A stretch of 40,426 bases of DNA from Collinsella aerofaciens. GTDB lineage: Bacteria; Actinomycetota; Coriobacteriia; Coriobacteriales; Coriobacteriaceae. The position numbers and the translations under genes are program-made. The notes under the pieces were generated by a model. The model did no database searches and was not told the origin of the DNA. It saw only the letters and a program-made list of their open reading frames with translations. Below are positions 32,912 to 40,426 of the stretch, in pieces. The first letter of the stretch is position 1; every line of letters starts with the position of its first letter. The DNA lies in NCBI GenBank assembly GCA_030841765.1, contig JAUUSS010000006.1:1-40426 (forward strand). The letters are read 5' to 3'.

Positions 32912-33175
32912 ATGATTTCGTTTGATTACAAGCCTCAGGGCGTGTGTGCTCGCAATATTCACCTTGATCTTTCCGATGACGGCAACAAGGTGATGGGCGT
33001 TGAGTTTACCGGCGGCTGCGACGGCAATCTCAAGGCTATCTCCAAGCTGGTCGAGGGCGCTCCTGCCGATCGCGTAATCGAGGTTCTCGCCGGTAATACC
33101 TGCGGTATGAAAAAGACCTCCTGCGCCGACCAGCTTACACGCGCTATCGAGGCCGCTCGCACCGAGATCGCCTAA
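32912..33175 (+). CDS. TSCPD-domain protein (TIGR03905-like)
   Basis: 87 aa, the full length of this small family, also found as a domain near the C-terminus of some ribonucleotide reductases. GVCARNIHLDL and VEFTGGCDGNLKAISKLVEG are conserved, and the name-giving motif reads TSCADQL, with Ala for Pro. Four Cys (GVC, GGC, NTC, TSC) could bind a metal. GAGAGG precedes ATG 32912. The stop overlaps the next ATG by one base. Molecular function is unknown. Confidence 0.85.
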   Translation: MISFDYKPQGVCARNIHLDLSDDGNKVMGVEFTGGCDGNLKAISKLVEGAPADRVIEVLAGNTCGMKKTSCADQLTRAIEAARTEIA

Positions 33176-34386
33176 TGGGTATCGCCGATCACATCAAGAA
33201 CGGAATATCGCGTCGCGGCTTTGTACTCGGTGGGGCTGCCGCGGGCGCTGCCACGGTGCTTGCCGGATGCTCGAAAAAAACGGGCACCAGCGATGATGCC
33301 GCCGGCGAGCCGCAGGTTATCAAGGACGATTCCAAGATCATCTCGATTACGGATGAGTACGAGGCAGTCGACATCGATCTTGAGCCGGCGGCGTCGTGGA
33401 CGCTGCCTCTGGGTACGCTGCTGTACTACTGCGACGGCGATTACGCCGCGGCGATGATGGCGCCCGCATCGGCGCTGCACGCCAACACACTCGGTGTGCT
33501 CAACCTGGGTGATGGCTCGCTTACCACATTAATCGAGGATCCTATCGAGGGCACGGGATATGCATTCTACGATGTCCGTGCCGGCGACGGCGTATTCGCG
33601 TGGGTTGAGATGAACTTTGCCAATTCATCGTGGAAGCTCTACGCTCAAAATCTGTCGGGCGCTTCGCTCTCTGGCGACGTGGTTGAGCTCGATCGAGGTG
33701 GCAAGGACTATGATCCGCCCCTGTTTACGGCGTTCGGGTCATCGGTCATCTGGTATAAAATGCCTTCGGCAGGCGGCAATAAAACGAGTAGTGATTCGTT
33801 TTGCTATCGTCGCTCGCTTGATGAATCCAAGGCCGAGGTAATTTGGAAATCGACGGGCCGCTTTGCATCGGCCCCGCGCGCGAGCGACGGCATTTTGACC
33901 ATCTCGCCGCGTGTCCGCAACGACGAGGGCGTCTACTACGGCATAACGGCAATCGATCTGACCGACGGCAACAACACCAAGCGTGCCCAGTTGGTCCTCC
34001 CTTCGTCAGTTTCGCCTTTCGAGGCCGTATATATGGGCGATACCTTCGTGTTTTCTATCGAGGCGGCCTATAGTGGCGTGGGCAGCCTGGGCAATATGGG
34101 CACGTATATCGGTAATGAGGGAGGGCCGTACCTCTTCCTGTCACGCGAGCCGCTCGCATGTGCGGCTGGCAAGAAGAATAAATACCTTGTTAAGGTACAG
34201 GCGTCGCATTTCCTGATCGACACCTCTGCCAAGACCTATGGCTCGCTGCTGTCGCCCGACCGCGCTTTGGAGTATGGCGATTATCCAGCTACGGCGGGAA
34301 AATCGGACTCATTCCTTACGTACGCCACGGTGCGCAACAGCCAGGGTATACCAGAGACGGTCACTGCACGCCTATTCTCTCTTTAA
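33175..34386 (+). CDS. Tat-exported lipoprotein, function unknown
   Basis: 403 aa. The N-terminus has the twin-arginine signal SRRGFVLGG and a lipobox LAGC (Cys about 32) followed by a Ser/Thr/Asp-rich linker, so it should be folded before export and lipid-anchored outside. The rest (about 60-403) is beta-rich with recurrent VWY/FAW-type blades and could be a propeller. No catalytic motif recognised. It starts on the last base of the TSCPD gene stop and is probably co-translated with it. Confidence 0.82.
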   Translation: MGIADHIKNGISRRGFVLGGAAAGAATVLAGCSKKTGTSDDAAGEPQVIKDDSKIISITDEYEAVDIDLEPAASWTLPLGTLLYYCDGDYAAAMMAPASALHANTLGVLNLGDGSLTTLIEDPIEGTGYAFYDVRAGDGVFAWVEMNFANSSWKLYAQNLSGASLSGDVVELDRGGKDYDPPLFTAFGSSVIWYKMPSAGGNKTSSDSFCYRRSLDESKAEVIWKSTGRFASAPRASDGILTISPRVRNDEGVYYGITAIDLTDGNNTKRAQLVLPSSVSPFEAVYMGDTFVFSIEAAYSGVGSLGNMGTYIGNEGGPYLFLSREPLACAAGKKNKYLVKVQASHFLIDTSAKTYGSLLSPDRALEYGDYPATAGKSDSFLTYATVRNSQGIPETVTARLFSL

Positions 34387-34445
34387 GCTTAGAGGGGTTA
34401 AAAAGGCGCCAACAGGGGAATAAACGCGTTGTAATTGTGAGTACC

Positions 34446-34484
34446 GCCCGCCGAGCTGCCGCGTCATAGCGGCATCCGGCGGGC
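34446..34484. other. Strong hairpin between lipoprotein and regulator genes
   Basis: GCCCGCCG (34446-34453) pairs with CGGCGGGC (34477-34484), with an inner TGCCGC/GCGGCA stem and a six-base loop. No T run follows, so it is at best an atypical terminator. Confidence 0.5.
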
Positions 34485-34539
34485 TCAGGTGCGTTAAAAT
34501 GGGCTTGTTCTTAGCTAATTGAGACAGGGGGGCCGTGTT

Positions 34540-35262
34540 ATGGCTTCAGATGCAAAAAAGATTCTGCTGGTCGAGGATGAGAAGGCAATCCGTGACGCCG
34601 TCGCTGCCTATCTCGAGCGCGAAGGCTACTGGGTTGTGGGCGTCGGCGACGGCCAGTCCGCGATCGAGGAGTTCGAGAAGCATCAGTTCGACCTGGTCGT
34701 GCTCGACCTTATGCTCCCCAAGATTCCCGGCGAGCGCGTTTGCCGCACCATTCGCGATACCTCGGATGTCCCCATCATCATGCTGACGGCTAAGGGCGAG
34801 ATCGAGGACCGTATTATCGGTCTTGAGCTCGGCGCCGACGACTATCTGATTAAGCCGTTCTCGCCGCGCGAGCTCGTCGCCCGCGTTCGCGCTCTGTTCC
34901 GCCGTGCCCATCAGGCCGACGAGCCCGCCGTCGAGGTACTCGACTTCGGCGATCTGGTCATCGATATCTCGGGCCACAAGATCTTGGTCGAGGGCAAGGA
35001 AGTCGATCTGACGGCTTCCGAGTTTAAGCTGCTCACCACGCTTGCCCGCCATCCCGGCCGTGTGTATAACCGCATGGAGCTGGTCGAGAAAGTGCTCGGG
35101 TATGACTTTGAGGGCTATGAGCGCACCATCGATAGCCACGTGAAGAATCTTCGCGCCAAGCTGGGCGATGATCCCAAGAAGCCCAAGTGGCTCTACACCG
35201 TCCATGGTGTCGGCTATCGCTTCGAGGCTCCGGCCAAGACCGATAAGTCGGACGAGAAATAG
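34540..35262 (+). CDS. OmpR/PhoB-family response regulator
   Basis: 240-aa two-domain regulator. The receiver has VEDE acidic residues near 11-14, phospho-acceptor Asp56 in LVVLDLMLP, the conserved Thr in MLTAKG and Lys in LIKPF. The C-terminal winged helix runs from DLTASEFKLLTTLARHPGRV to YTVHGVGYRFE. ATG 34540 follows a GGGGGG tract by seven bases; the upstream in-frame GTG lacks a ribosome site. The partner kinase starts 11 bases downstream. Confidence 0.95.
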   Translation: MASDAKKILLVEDEKAIRDAVAAYLEREGYWVVGVGDGQSAIEEFEKHQFDLVVLDLMLPKIPGERVCRTIRDTSDVPIIMLTAKGEIEDRIIGLELGADDYLIKPFSPRELVARVRALFRRAHQADEPAVEVLDFGDLVIDISGHKILVEGKEVDLTASEFKLLTTLARHPGRVYNRMELVEKVLGYDFEGYERTIDSHVKNLRAKLGDDPKKPKWLYTVHGVGYRFEAPAKTDKSDEK

Positions 35263-35273
35263 GGAAATCACAT

Positions 35274-36839
35274 ATGACACCTGCGCGCTTTGAAATCGGA
35301 CAAAAGCACAAGCAGGAGAGCGAGGCGGGTTCCAAGGCTAGTTGGAACACGCCTCGTTCCGATTCACGGCCAACGATGAGCTATCCCTCGCGCATGGCAC
35401 TTGCTTTTGCTCTGACATCGCTCATGACGGTATTGGTGCTGGTGGGCGTTGTCTCTGTTGTGTGGGGCACGGTCTTTTCGGATTACACACGCTCCAATAT
35501 CGTCGAAATCGCAAATTCCGCTGCCGAGAAGTTGGCGACCTCATATGAGGAAAACGGCTCTTGGACCGCGGGAGAACTGCGCACGGTCGCAACGTCGAGT
35601 TTGGTTTCCGACGATCTGGGCATGCAGGTCGTCAATAAAAAGGGTGTGATCGTTTATGACGATTCCTGGCCCTCGGCAAGCGCCACCGCCGATGTACGCG
35701 AAAACCAGGCTACGACCGACGACACGAGCGGCAAGAGGGCATCGCATAGCCCGGTCTCGTCTGCTCCAACCGACTCCGATAGCGTTGCTAACGTCGAGAT
35801 TGTAACGTCTTCCGGCGAGCATGTCGGACAGGTAAAGCTGTGGGCCATCGGCTCCGACGCTCTGCTCACCAAGGCGGACTCTGCGTTTAGGGAGAAGACC
35901 TTTAACGCCATGGCCCTCGCCGCGGTTGTTGCAATCTGCATTTCGGTCGTTATCGGATCGCTCGTGTCGCGCATGCTCACCAAACCGATTCATCGCATCA
36001 CCAGTACCGCAAAGCAAATCCGTGACGGCGACCTGTCGGCTCGCACGGGGCTGCGCGGTGATGACGAGATCGATCAGCTGGGTGAGACCTTCGATGAGAT
36101 GGCCACCTCGCTCGAGAAGGATATGAAACACGAGAAGCGCCTGACCTCAGACGTTGCACACGAGCTTCGCACGCCGCTTATGGCCATGCTCGCAACGGTC
36201 GAGGCCATGCAGGATGGCGTGTATCCCACCGACGATGAGCATTTGGAGACCGTTGCTTCCGAGACGCGTCGCCTGGCTCGTCTGGTGCAGCAGATGCTCG
36301 ACCTGTCGCGCATGGAAAACAGCGCGGCTCCGCTCAACCTTGAGCCGGTGGACATGGTTCCTTTCGTGCGTTCCATCGTCAATGCCCAGGAGCGCCTGTT
36401 TGTCGACCGCGATCTGCGCCTGCGTTTTGCGGACGAGACCCAGGGTCACGACGATGTCGTCGAGGCCGATCCCGACATGATCACGCAATGTGTTATCAAC
36501 CTCATGAGCAACGCCATGCGCTACACCCCCGAGGGCGGTTGGGTCGTGGTGTCGGTGCTCAGTGACCGCAGGCACGTCAGCATTGCCGTTTCTGATACCG
36601 GTATCGGTATTGCCAAGGACGATCTGTCGCGCATTTTCGGGCGGTTTTGGCGCGCCGATGCCAGCCGCGCCCGCGAAGCTGGCGGCCTGGGCGTCGGCCT
36701 CGCCGTGACCAAGCAGATCGTCGAGCGTCACCATGGCTACATATCCGTGGAGTCGGAGCTTGGAAAGGGTACGACTTTTACAATTCATCTGCCCCGCGAG
36801 CACACGGCGGACGCGGCATCTACTACAATGGAGCACTAG
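35274..36839 (+). CDS. Membrane sensor histidine kinase
   Basis: 521 aa. A cytoplasmic N-tail (about 40 residues) precedes membrane helix 1 (about 42-65). An outside sensor segment of about 140 residues, Ser/Thr/Asp-rich, follows, then helix 2 (about 205-228), HAMP (PIHRITSTAKQIRDGDLSAR), HisKA with His296 in SDVAHELRTPL, and the ATPase with NLMSNAMRYTP, DTGIGIAKDD and GGLGVGLAVTK. It forms a two-component pair with the preceding regulator. The signal is not evident. Confidence 0.94.
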   Translation: MTPARFEIGQKHKQESEAGSKASWNTPRSDSRPTMSYPSRMALAFALTSLMTVLVLVGVVSVVWGTVFSDYTRSNIVEIANSAAEKLATSYEENGSWTAGELRTVATSSLVSDDLGMQVVNKKGVIVYDDSWPSASATADVRENQATTDDTSGKRASHSPVSSAPTDSDSVANVEIVTSSGEHVGQVKLWAIGSDALLTKADSAFREKTFNAMALAAVVAICISVVIGSLVSRMLTKPIHRITSTAKQIRDGDLSARTGLRGDDEIDQLGETFDEMATSLEKDMKHEKRLTSDVAHELRTPLMAMLATVEAMQDGVYPTDDEHLETVASETRRLARLVQQMLDLSRMENSAAPLNLEPVDMVPFVRSIVNAQERLFVDRDLRLRFADETQGHDDVVEADPDMITQCVINLMSNAMRYTPEGGWVVVSVLSDRRHVSIAVSDTGIGIAKDDLSRIFGRFWRADASRAREAGGLGVGLAVTKQIVERHHGYISVESELGKGTTFTIHLPREHTADAASTTMEH

Positions 36840-36897
36840 CTTTTCGCTATTCGGTGAAGGAGGGGCCGCGTCCCTGCCGCTCCGAGTTTGCGAAAAC

Positions 36898-36917
36898 ATG
36901 CGGGAAAGAACCCGCAT
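36898..36917 (+). terminator. Weak terminator or leader hairpin before purC
   Basis: ATGCGGG (36898-36904) pairs with CCCGCAT (36911-36917) around AAAGAA, followed by the poor tract TTCTGTCG. It may end the two-component transcript. Confidence 0.45.
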
Positions 36918-36948
36918 TTCTGTCGTATTTAGGTAAGGAGTGACTCAC

Positions 36949-37836
36949 GTGACAACGATGGAGCGTCGTCCGGATTCCCGTGGCAAGGTTCGTGATATTT
37001 ACGATGCCGGTGAAAACCTGCTGATGGTCGCCACCGACCGCATTTCTGCGTTCGACTTCATTCTTCCCGACGAGATTCCGTTTAAGGGAGAGGTGCTCAA
37101 TCGCATCTCGGCATTCTGGTTCGATAAGTTTGCCGACATCGTCCCCAACCATCTCGTTTCCATCGACCCGGCGGATTTCCCCGAGGAGTTTGCTGAGTAT
37201 CGTGACTACCTCGCTGGCCGCGCCATGCTGGTTAAGAAGGCCCAGACGATTCCTATCGAGTGCATCGTCCGCGGCTATCTGACCGGTTCGGGCAAGAAGA
37301 CCTACGACGAGAACGGCACCGTCTGCGGCATCCAGCTGCCTGAGGGCCTGACCGAGGCTTCCAAGCTTCCCGAGCCGTTGTTCACGCCGTCCACGAAGGC
37401 CGAGATCGGTGACCACGACGAGAACATCTCGTTCGAGCGTTGCTGCGAGATCGTGGGCGAGGACATCGCCACGCAGATTCGTGACCTTTCCCTCAAGATC
37501 TACAAGGCCGCTGCCGAGTACGCCGCGACCCGTGGCATCATCATTGCCGACACCAAGTTCGAGTTTGGTGTTATTGATGGCAAGGTCACGCTGATCGACG
37601 AGTGCCTCACGCCCGACTCCAGCCGTTTCTGGCCTGCTGCCAGCTACGAGGAGGGCAAGATCCAGCCTAGCTACGACAAGCAATTCGTCCGCAATTGGCT
37701 CAAGGCCAACTGGGATATGACGGGGGAGACCCCGCACCTGCCCGCCGAGGTCATCGATGGCACGTCCGAGCGCTATCGCGAGGCCTTCCAGATCATCACG
37801 GGCTCCCAGTTCACAAGCATGAAGGAGAACGCATAA
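36949..37836 (+). CDS. purC: SAICAR synthetase (phosphoribosylaminoimidazole-succinocarboxamide synthase)
   Basis: 295-aa ATP-dependent ligase joining CAIR and aspartate in purine synthesis. SRGKVRDIYDAGENLLMVAT is the N-terminal ATP-binding part, IPIECIVRGYLTGSG the middle signature, and LIDECLTPDSSRFW the C-terminal signature. GTG 36949 with AAGGAG eight bases upstream is preferred over GTG 36940 inside that site. The next gene starts right after the stop. Confidence 0.95.
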   Translation: MTTMERRPDSRGKVRDIYDAGENLLMVATDRISAFDFILPDEIPFKGEVLNRISAFWFDKFADIVPNHLVSIDPADFPEEFAEYRDYLAGRAMLVKKAQTIPIECIVRGYLTGSGKKTYDENGTVCGIQLPEGLTEASKLPEPLFTPSTKAEIGDHDENISFERCCEIVGEDIATQIRDLSLKIYKAAAEYAATRGIIIADTKFEFGVIDGKVTLIDECLTPDSSRFWPAASYEEGKIQPSYDKQFVRNWLKANWDMTGETPHLPAEVIDGTSERYREAFQIITGSQFTSMKENA

Positions 37837-38412
37837 GTGAGTACCCGTAGCGCCACGAACAAGCGCACGCAATCCCACGAAGTTACCGGGGTTGCGCGCA
37901 AGTCTGCCGCATCTGCTAAGCCCGCCCGCCAAGCAGCGAGCTCCGTTCGCGTCGTGCCGGCTTCGTCTAAGGCACGCCGCAAAGAGCTCGAGAAGGGCGA
38001 GAACCTCGAGGGCCTCTCTAAAGAGGAGAAGCGCGCCCGCAAGGCTAAGCAGCGCGCCAAGGAGGACCGCATCTATACGGTGTCGAATATCCTCCTCAAG
38101 CAGGACGAGGACTACACCAAGCGCCGTCGCATCTGGTGGATTGTGCTCGCCATTGGCATGGTGCTCGTCGTGGCAATTTGGGCCTCGCTGTACTTCGCTC
38201 CCGCTGGCATGGTGTCCAGCCCTGTCCAGATGGTCGGCATTGTTTTGTCCTATGTCATCATCCTAGGTGACTTTATCTACGACTTCGCTCGTATTCGTCC
38301 CTTGCGCAACATGTACCGCGCGCAGGCCGAGGGCATGTCCGAGAACAAGCTCAACGCTCTTATCGAGCGCGCAGCTGCCGAGGAGGACAAGAAGGACTCC
38401 AAGAAGAAGTAG
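37837..38412 (+). CDS. Two-helix membrane protein with basic N-terminal domain
   Basis: 191 aa. The first 95 residues are Lys/Arg/Ala-rich and cytoplasmic, with a probable coiled coil (EGLSKEEKRARKAKQRAKED). Two membrane helices (about 104-128 and 132-152) follow, then a Lys-rich tail ending DSKKK. GTG 37837 abuts the purC stop, and the AAGGAG lies inside the purC end, so the pair is coupled. No family recognised. Confidence 0.8.
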   Translation: MSTRSATNKRTQSHEVTGVARKSAASAKPARQAASSVRVVPASSKARRKELEKGENLEGLSKEEKRARKAKQRAKEDRIYTVSNILLKQDEDYTKRRRIWWIVLAIGMVLVVAIWASLYFAPAGMVSSPVQMVGIVLSYVIILGDFIYDFARIRPLRNMYRAQAEGMSENKLNALIERAAAEEDKKDSKKK

Positions 38413-38442
38413 CGTTTGCATACATACTTATCGCTAAGATAT

Positions 38443-38474
38443 AAGGCGCGTCGTTTTTGCGGCGCGCCTTTTTA
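38443..38474 (+). terminator. Terminator of the purC unit
   Basis: AAGGCGCG (38443-38450) pairs with CGCGCCTT (38463-38470), followed by TTT A. Confidence 0.8.
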
Positions 38475-38501
38475 CTGTTCTATAGATAGATGGAGTGGCA
38501 C

Positions 38502-39782
38502 ATGATTCGAGCTGCCCTGACGGTCGAAGAGGCCCTGGAGGGTATGAAGTCCCTGGAGCCCAAGATTAAAAACTATGCGCGCCTGGTTGTCCGCAAGGGC
38601 GTAAACGTTAAGCCCGGCCAGGAAGTCGTCGTTCAGTCTCCGGTTGAGTGCGCGCCGTTTGCGCGCGTGGTGGTCGCGGAGGCCTATGCTGCCGGCGCCG
38701 GCCACGTGACGGTCATCTGGGCCGATGATGCCGTGACGAGGCTCACGTACGAGCATGTCGAGAAAAGCTATTTTGAGCAGACGCCCGAGTGGAAGCGCCT
38801 GCAGCTGGATTCCCTGGCCCAGGACGGTGCCTGCTTTATCTTTATCGAGGGTGCGGACCCCGCCGCCCTTAAGGGCATCGATCCCGCTAAGCCCGCTGCA
38901 GCTTCTAAGGCAAAGAACACGCAGTGCAAAGTTTTCCGCCGTGGACTGGATTACAACATCAATCCGTGGTGCATCGCCGGCGCTCCGGTCGTGGCTTGGG
39001 CGCGCGAGGTGTTCCCGGGAGACGCCGATGAGGTTGCAATCTATAAGCTGTGGAATGCGATTCTGCACACCGCTCGCGCCGATGGCCAGGACCCAGAGAG
39101 CGACTGGGAGCTCCACGACGCCGCATTCGAAAAGAACCTGCGTTTCCTGAACGACAATCGTTTCGACTGCCTGCATTACACCGCGGCAAATGGAACCGAT
39201 CTGATGATTGGCATGACGAAGGGTCACGAGTGGGCCGGCGGCAAGGGCAAGACGCCCGATGGGCACCCCTTCTTCCCCAACATTCCCACCGAGGAAGTCT
39301 TCACTTCGCCCGATCGCATGCGCGCCGACGGTATCGTGTACTCGGCCATGCCGCTCATCCACCACGGCAATAAGGTCGACGATTTTTGGATTAAGTTCGA
39401 GGGCGGCCGCGTGGTGGACTACGACGCCCGCGTGGGCAAGGCAACGCTTGCAAGTATCATCGATACGGACGAGGGCGCTGCTCACCTGGGAGAAGTCGCG
39501 CTCATTTCCAAGAACACGCCGATCCGCGAAAGTGGTGTTCTGTTCTACGATACGCTCTATGACGAGAACGCTAGCTGCCATCTCGCGCTAGGTGTCGGTT
39601 TCCCCGAATGCATCGAGGGTGGGTACGACATGTCCAAGGAGGAGCTCCTGGAGCATGGTGTTAACGTCTCGAGCACGCACGTCGATTTTATGATCGGCAC
39701 GGACGACATCGATATTACGGGCATTACGCCTGATGGACGTGAAGTTGTGATTTTCCAGAACGGCCAATGGAGTTGGGAATAG
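38502..39782 (+). CDS. M29-family aminopeptidase (AmpS/AmpT-like)
   Basis: 426-aa metallo-aminopeptidase of the thermophilic family. Typical segments are KPGQEVVVQSP, NIPTEEVFTSPDR (metal-binding Glu), the FEGGRVVDYDAR region, YDTLYDENASCHLALG and STHVDFMIGTDDI (the His and Asp ligands). Length matches the family's 410-420. I chose ATG 38502, since GGAG lies six bases upstream; ATG 38490 would place that site inside the gene. It is a cytoplasmic peptidase that probably recycles peptides. The tRNA-Lys promoter overlaps its last codons. Confidence 0.93.
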   Translation: MIRAALTVEEALEGMKSLEPKIKNYARLVVRKGVNVKPGQEVVVQSPVECAPFARVVVAEAYAAGAGHVTVIWADDAVTRLTYEHVEKSYFEQTPEWKRLQLDSLAQDGACFIFIEGADPAALKGIDPAKPAAASKAKNTQCKVFRRGLDYNINPWCIAGAPVVAWAREVFPGDADEVAIYKLWNAILHTARADGQDPESDWELHDAAFEKNLRFLNDNRFDCLHYTAANGTDLMIGMTKGHEWAGGKGKTPDGHPFFPNIPTEEVFTSPDRMRADGIVYSAMPLIHHGNKVDDFWIKFEGGRVVDYDARVGKATLASIIDTDEGAAHLGEVALISKNTPIRESGVLFYDTLYDENASCHLALGVGFPECIEGGYDMSKEELLEHGVNVSSTHVDFMIGTDDIDITGITPDGREVVIFQNGQWSWE

Positions 39783-39801
39783 TCCCAGACCGTGGTACAA
39801 T
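39773..39801 (+). promoter_or_regulatory. tRNA-Lys promoter
   Basis: TTGGGA (39773-39778, inside the end of the aminopeptidase gene) and TACAAT (39796-39801) are 17 bases apart; the tRNA begins 10 bases later. Confidence 0.65.
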
Positions 39802-39810
39802 GCCACCCGC

Positions 39811-39886
39811 GGGCCGTTAGCTCAGCTGGCAGAGCAGGGGACTTTTAATCCCAAGGTCCAGGGTTCGAACCCCTGACGGCCCACCA
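39811..39886 (+). tRNA. tRNA-Lys(UUU)
   Basis: Complete 76-base cloverleaf: acceptor GGGCCGT/ACGGCCC, D-stem GCTC/GAGC, anticodon stem GGGGA/TCCCA with loop CTTTTAA (anticodon UUU), T-arm CAGGG/CCCTG with TTCGAAC, discriminator A and encoded CCA. Confidence 0.96.
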
Positions 39887-39894
39887 TAGAATAG

Positions 39895-39927
39895 AAAAGC
39901 GACTGGCGGATGCCGGCCGCTTTTTTT
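39895..39927 (+). terminator. Terminator of tRNA-Lys
   Basis: AAAGCG...CGCTTT and CTGGC/GCCGG stems (39896-39922, one mismatch) with loop GGAT, followed by seven T residues. Confidence 0.85.
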
Positions 39928-39939
39928 GTTACCGCGGCA

Positions 39940-40063
39940 CGGGTTCGAACCCGAAAGGGCGCGGAGCTGAGGAAACGCATGAGCGTTTGCCAGCGCAGCG
40001 CGCAAGGCGCGAAAGCGCCGCAGCGGCCGCCTGCGAAGCAGGCTGAACCCCTGACGGCCCACC
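39940..40063. repeat. tRNA-associated hairpin unit 2 (behind tRNA-Lys)
   Basis: The unit starts with the perfect palindrome CGGGTTCGAACCCG (39940-39953), a T-arm-like sequence. Hairpins follow: AAACGC/GCGTTT (39973-39988), GGCGC/GCGCC with a GAAA loop (40006-40019) and GCCTGC/GCAGGC with a GAA loop (40029-40043). It ends with GAACCCCTGACGGCCCACC (40045-40063), an exact 19-base copy of the tRNA-Lys 3' end (39867-39885), 178 bases on. It is the counterpart of the unit behind tRNA-Gly. Confidence 0.78.
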
Positions 40064-40079
40064 CAAAGATTGTTGAGAC

Positions 40080-40133
40080 GGTCAACTCCGGTTGATCGCT
40101 TTTTTGTTGCCGGTGCATGGGTTCGAACCCGAA
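40080..40133. repeat. Truncated start of a further tRNA-associated unit
   Basis: After the second 3'-end copy comes another terminator-like hairpin (GGTCAAC/GTTGATC, 40080-40097, then T6). Then GTTGCCGGTGCATGGGTTCG runs into AACCCGAA, near-identical in order and spacing to 39928-39955 behind the first terminator. No hairpin chain or 3'-end copy follows, so the unit looks truncated. Confidence 0.65.
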
Positions 40134-40426
40134 CTTCTCTATATATAAGAACGCTTGGCGAACAAAACCTGCCTTTTACCGACGGGAAACAAATAGCTGA
40201 TGCTTTTGGAGTAAAGTGGCGCTCCAGAGATGACCGATGCCTTAACACCTATAAACCAGCTGGTCATCGCCAATATCAGAAGCCAATGCTTCAGTTATAA
40301 CCTCAGGGACGCGACTGAGGGACATATTCATTTGTGAACAAAATATGGAGTGCGCGATTCCCGCCCACGGCGCCCCTCCGGTCTGGCAATATATCTCCTT
40401 GCCGCGCGGCCCGGTCGGACCGGATG
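40134..40426. other. Terminal stretch without a recognisable gene
   Basis: About 290 bases with no supported coding region. It contains a small hairpin (CCTCAG/CTGAGG, 40301-40320) and an inverted repeat TTTGT-GA-ACAAA (40331-40342) that could be an operator for a gene beyond the window. Confidence 0.5.

Noticed and set aside
39817..40248. Minus-strand frames giving GFEPWTLGLK or GVRTLDLGIK peptides
   Set aside because: Reverse complement of tRNA-Lys and the unit behind it; no ribosome site and known as tRNA artefacts.

Overview
This 40.4-kb window is the replication-origin region of a high-GC bacterial chromosome. The gene order gyrA-gyrB-DUF721(DciA)-recF-dnaN-dnaA facing rpmH-rnpA-yidD-yidC-jag-rsmG-parA-parB, the base composition and the accessory genes (paired WYL regulators, DnaQ-DinG fusion, LPATG surface protein) point to a Coriobacteriia member of the Actinomycetota, most likely Collinsella or a close relative. 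The taxon is an inference; the origin assignment rests directly on gene content and sites.

Left arm (1-11222, all minus strand): gyrA, gyrB, a DciA-like gene, recF, dnaN, dnaA and an unusual GHKL-ATPase/Q-rich/winged-helix protein upstream of dnaA. Gene orientation flips between 11222 and 11394, where the rpmH promoter fires rightward. Candidate origin parts sit on both sides of dnaA: DnaA-box-like 13-mers at 11.23-11.30 kb, and a box, DnaA-trio and AT-rich block at 7.82-8.05 kb before dnaN. This is the bipartite layout known from Bacillus subtilis.

Right arm (11394-16550, plus strand): ribosomal protein L34, RNase P protein, YidD, YidC, KhpB/Jag, then RsmG, ParA, ParB and a small membrane protein in visibly lower-GC DNA. 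Three perfect parS sites lie between rsmG and parA at exactly 39-bp steps; two one-mismatch parS sites lie in dnaA and behind rlmN.

16.7-31 kb: rlmN (minus), ddl and a DnaQ-DinG exonuclease-helicase fusion, a convergent pair of WYL regulators, a giant M28-peptidase-like membrane protein with a long disordered insertion and substituted metal ligands, and a secreted SpaA-type surface protein with a predicted thioester adhesin domain and an LPATG anchor.

31-40.4 kb: tRNA-Gly(CCC), purB, a TSCPD-domain protein, a Tat lipoprotein, an OmpR-type two-component system, purC, a small membrane protein, an M29 aminopeptidase and tRNA-Lys(UUU). Both tRNA genes are followed by a similar ~180-bp composite unit: terminator, copy of the T-arm, chain of short hairpins with GCGAAGC or GCGAAAGC cores, and a second copy of that tRNA's own 3' end. 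This looks like an undescribed tRNA-associated repeat family and is the strongest novelty candidate. The last ~290 bases hold no gene I can support.
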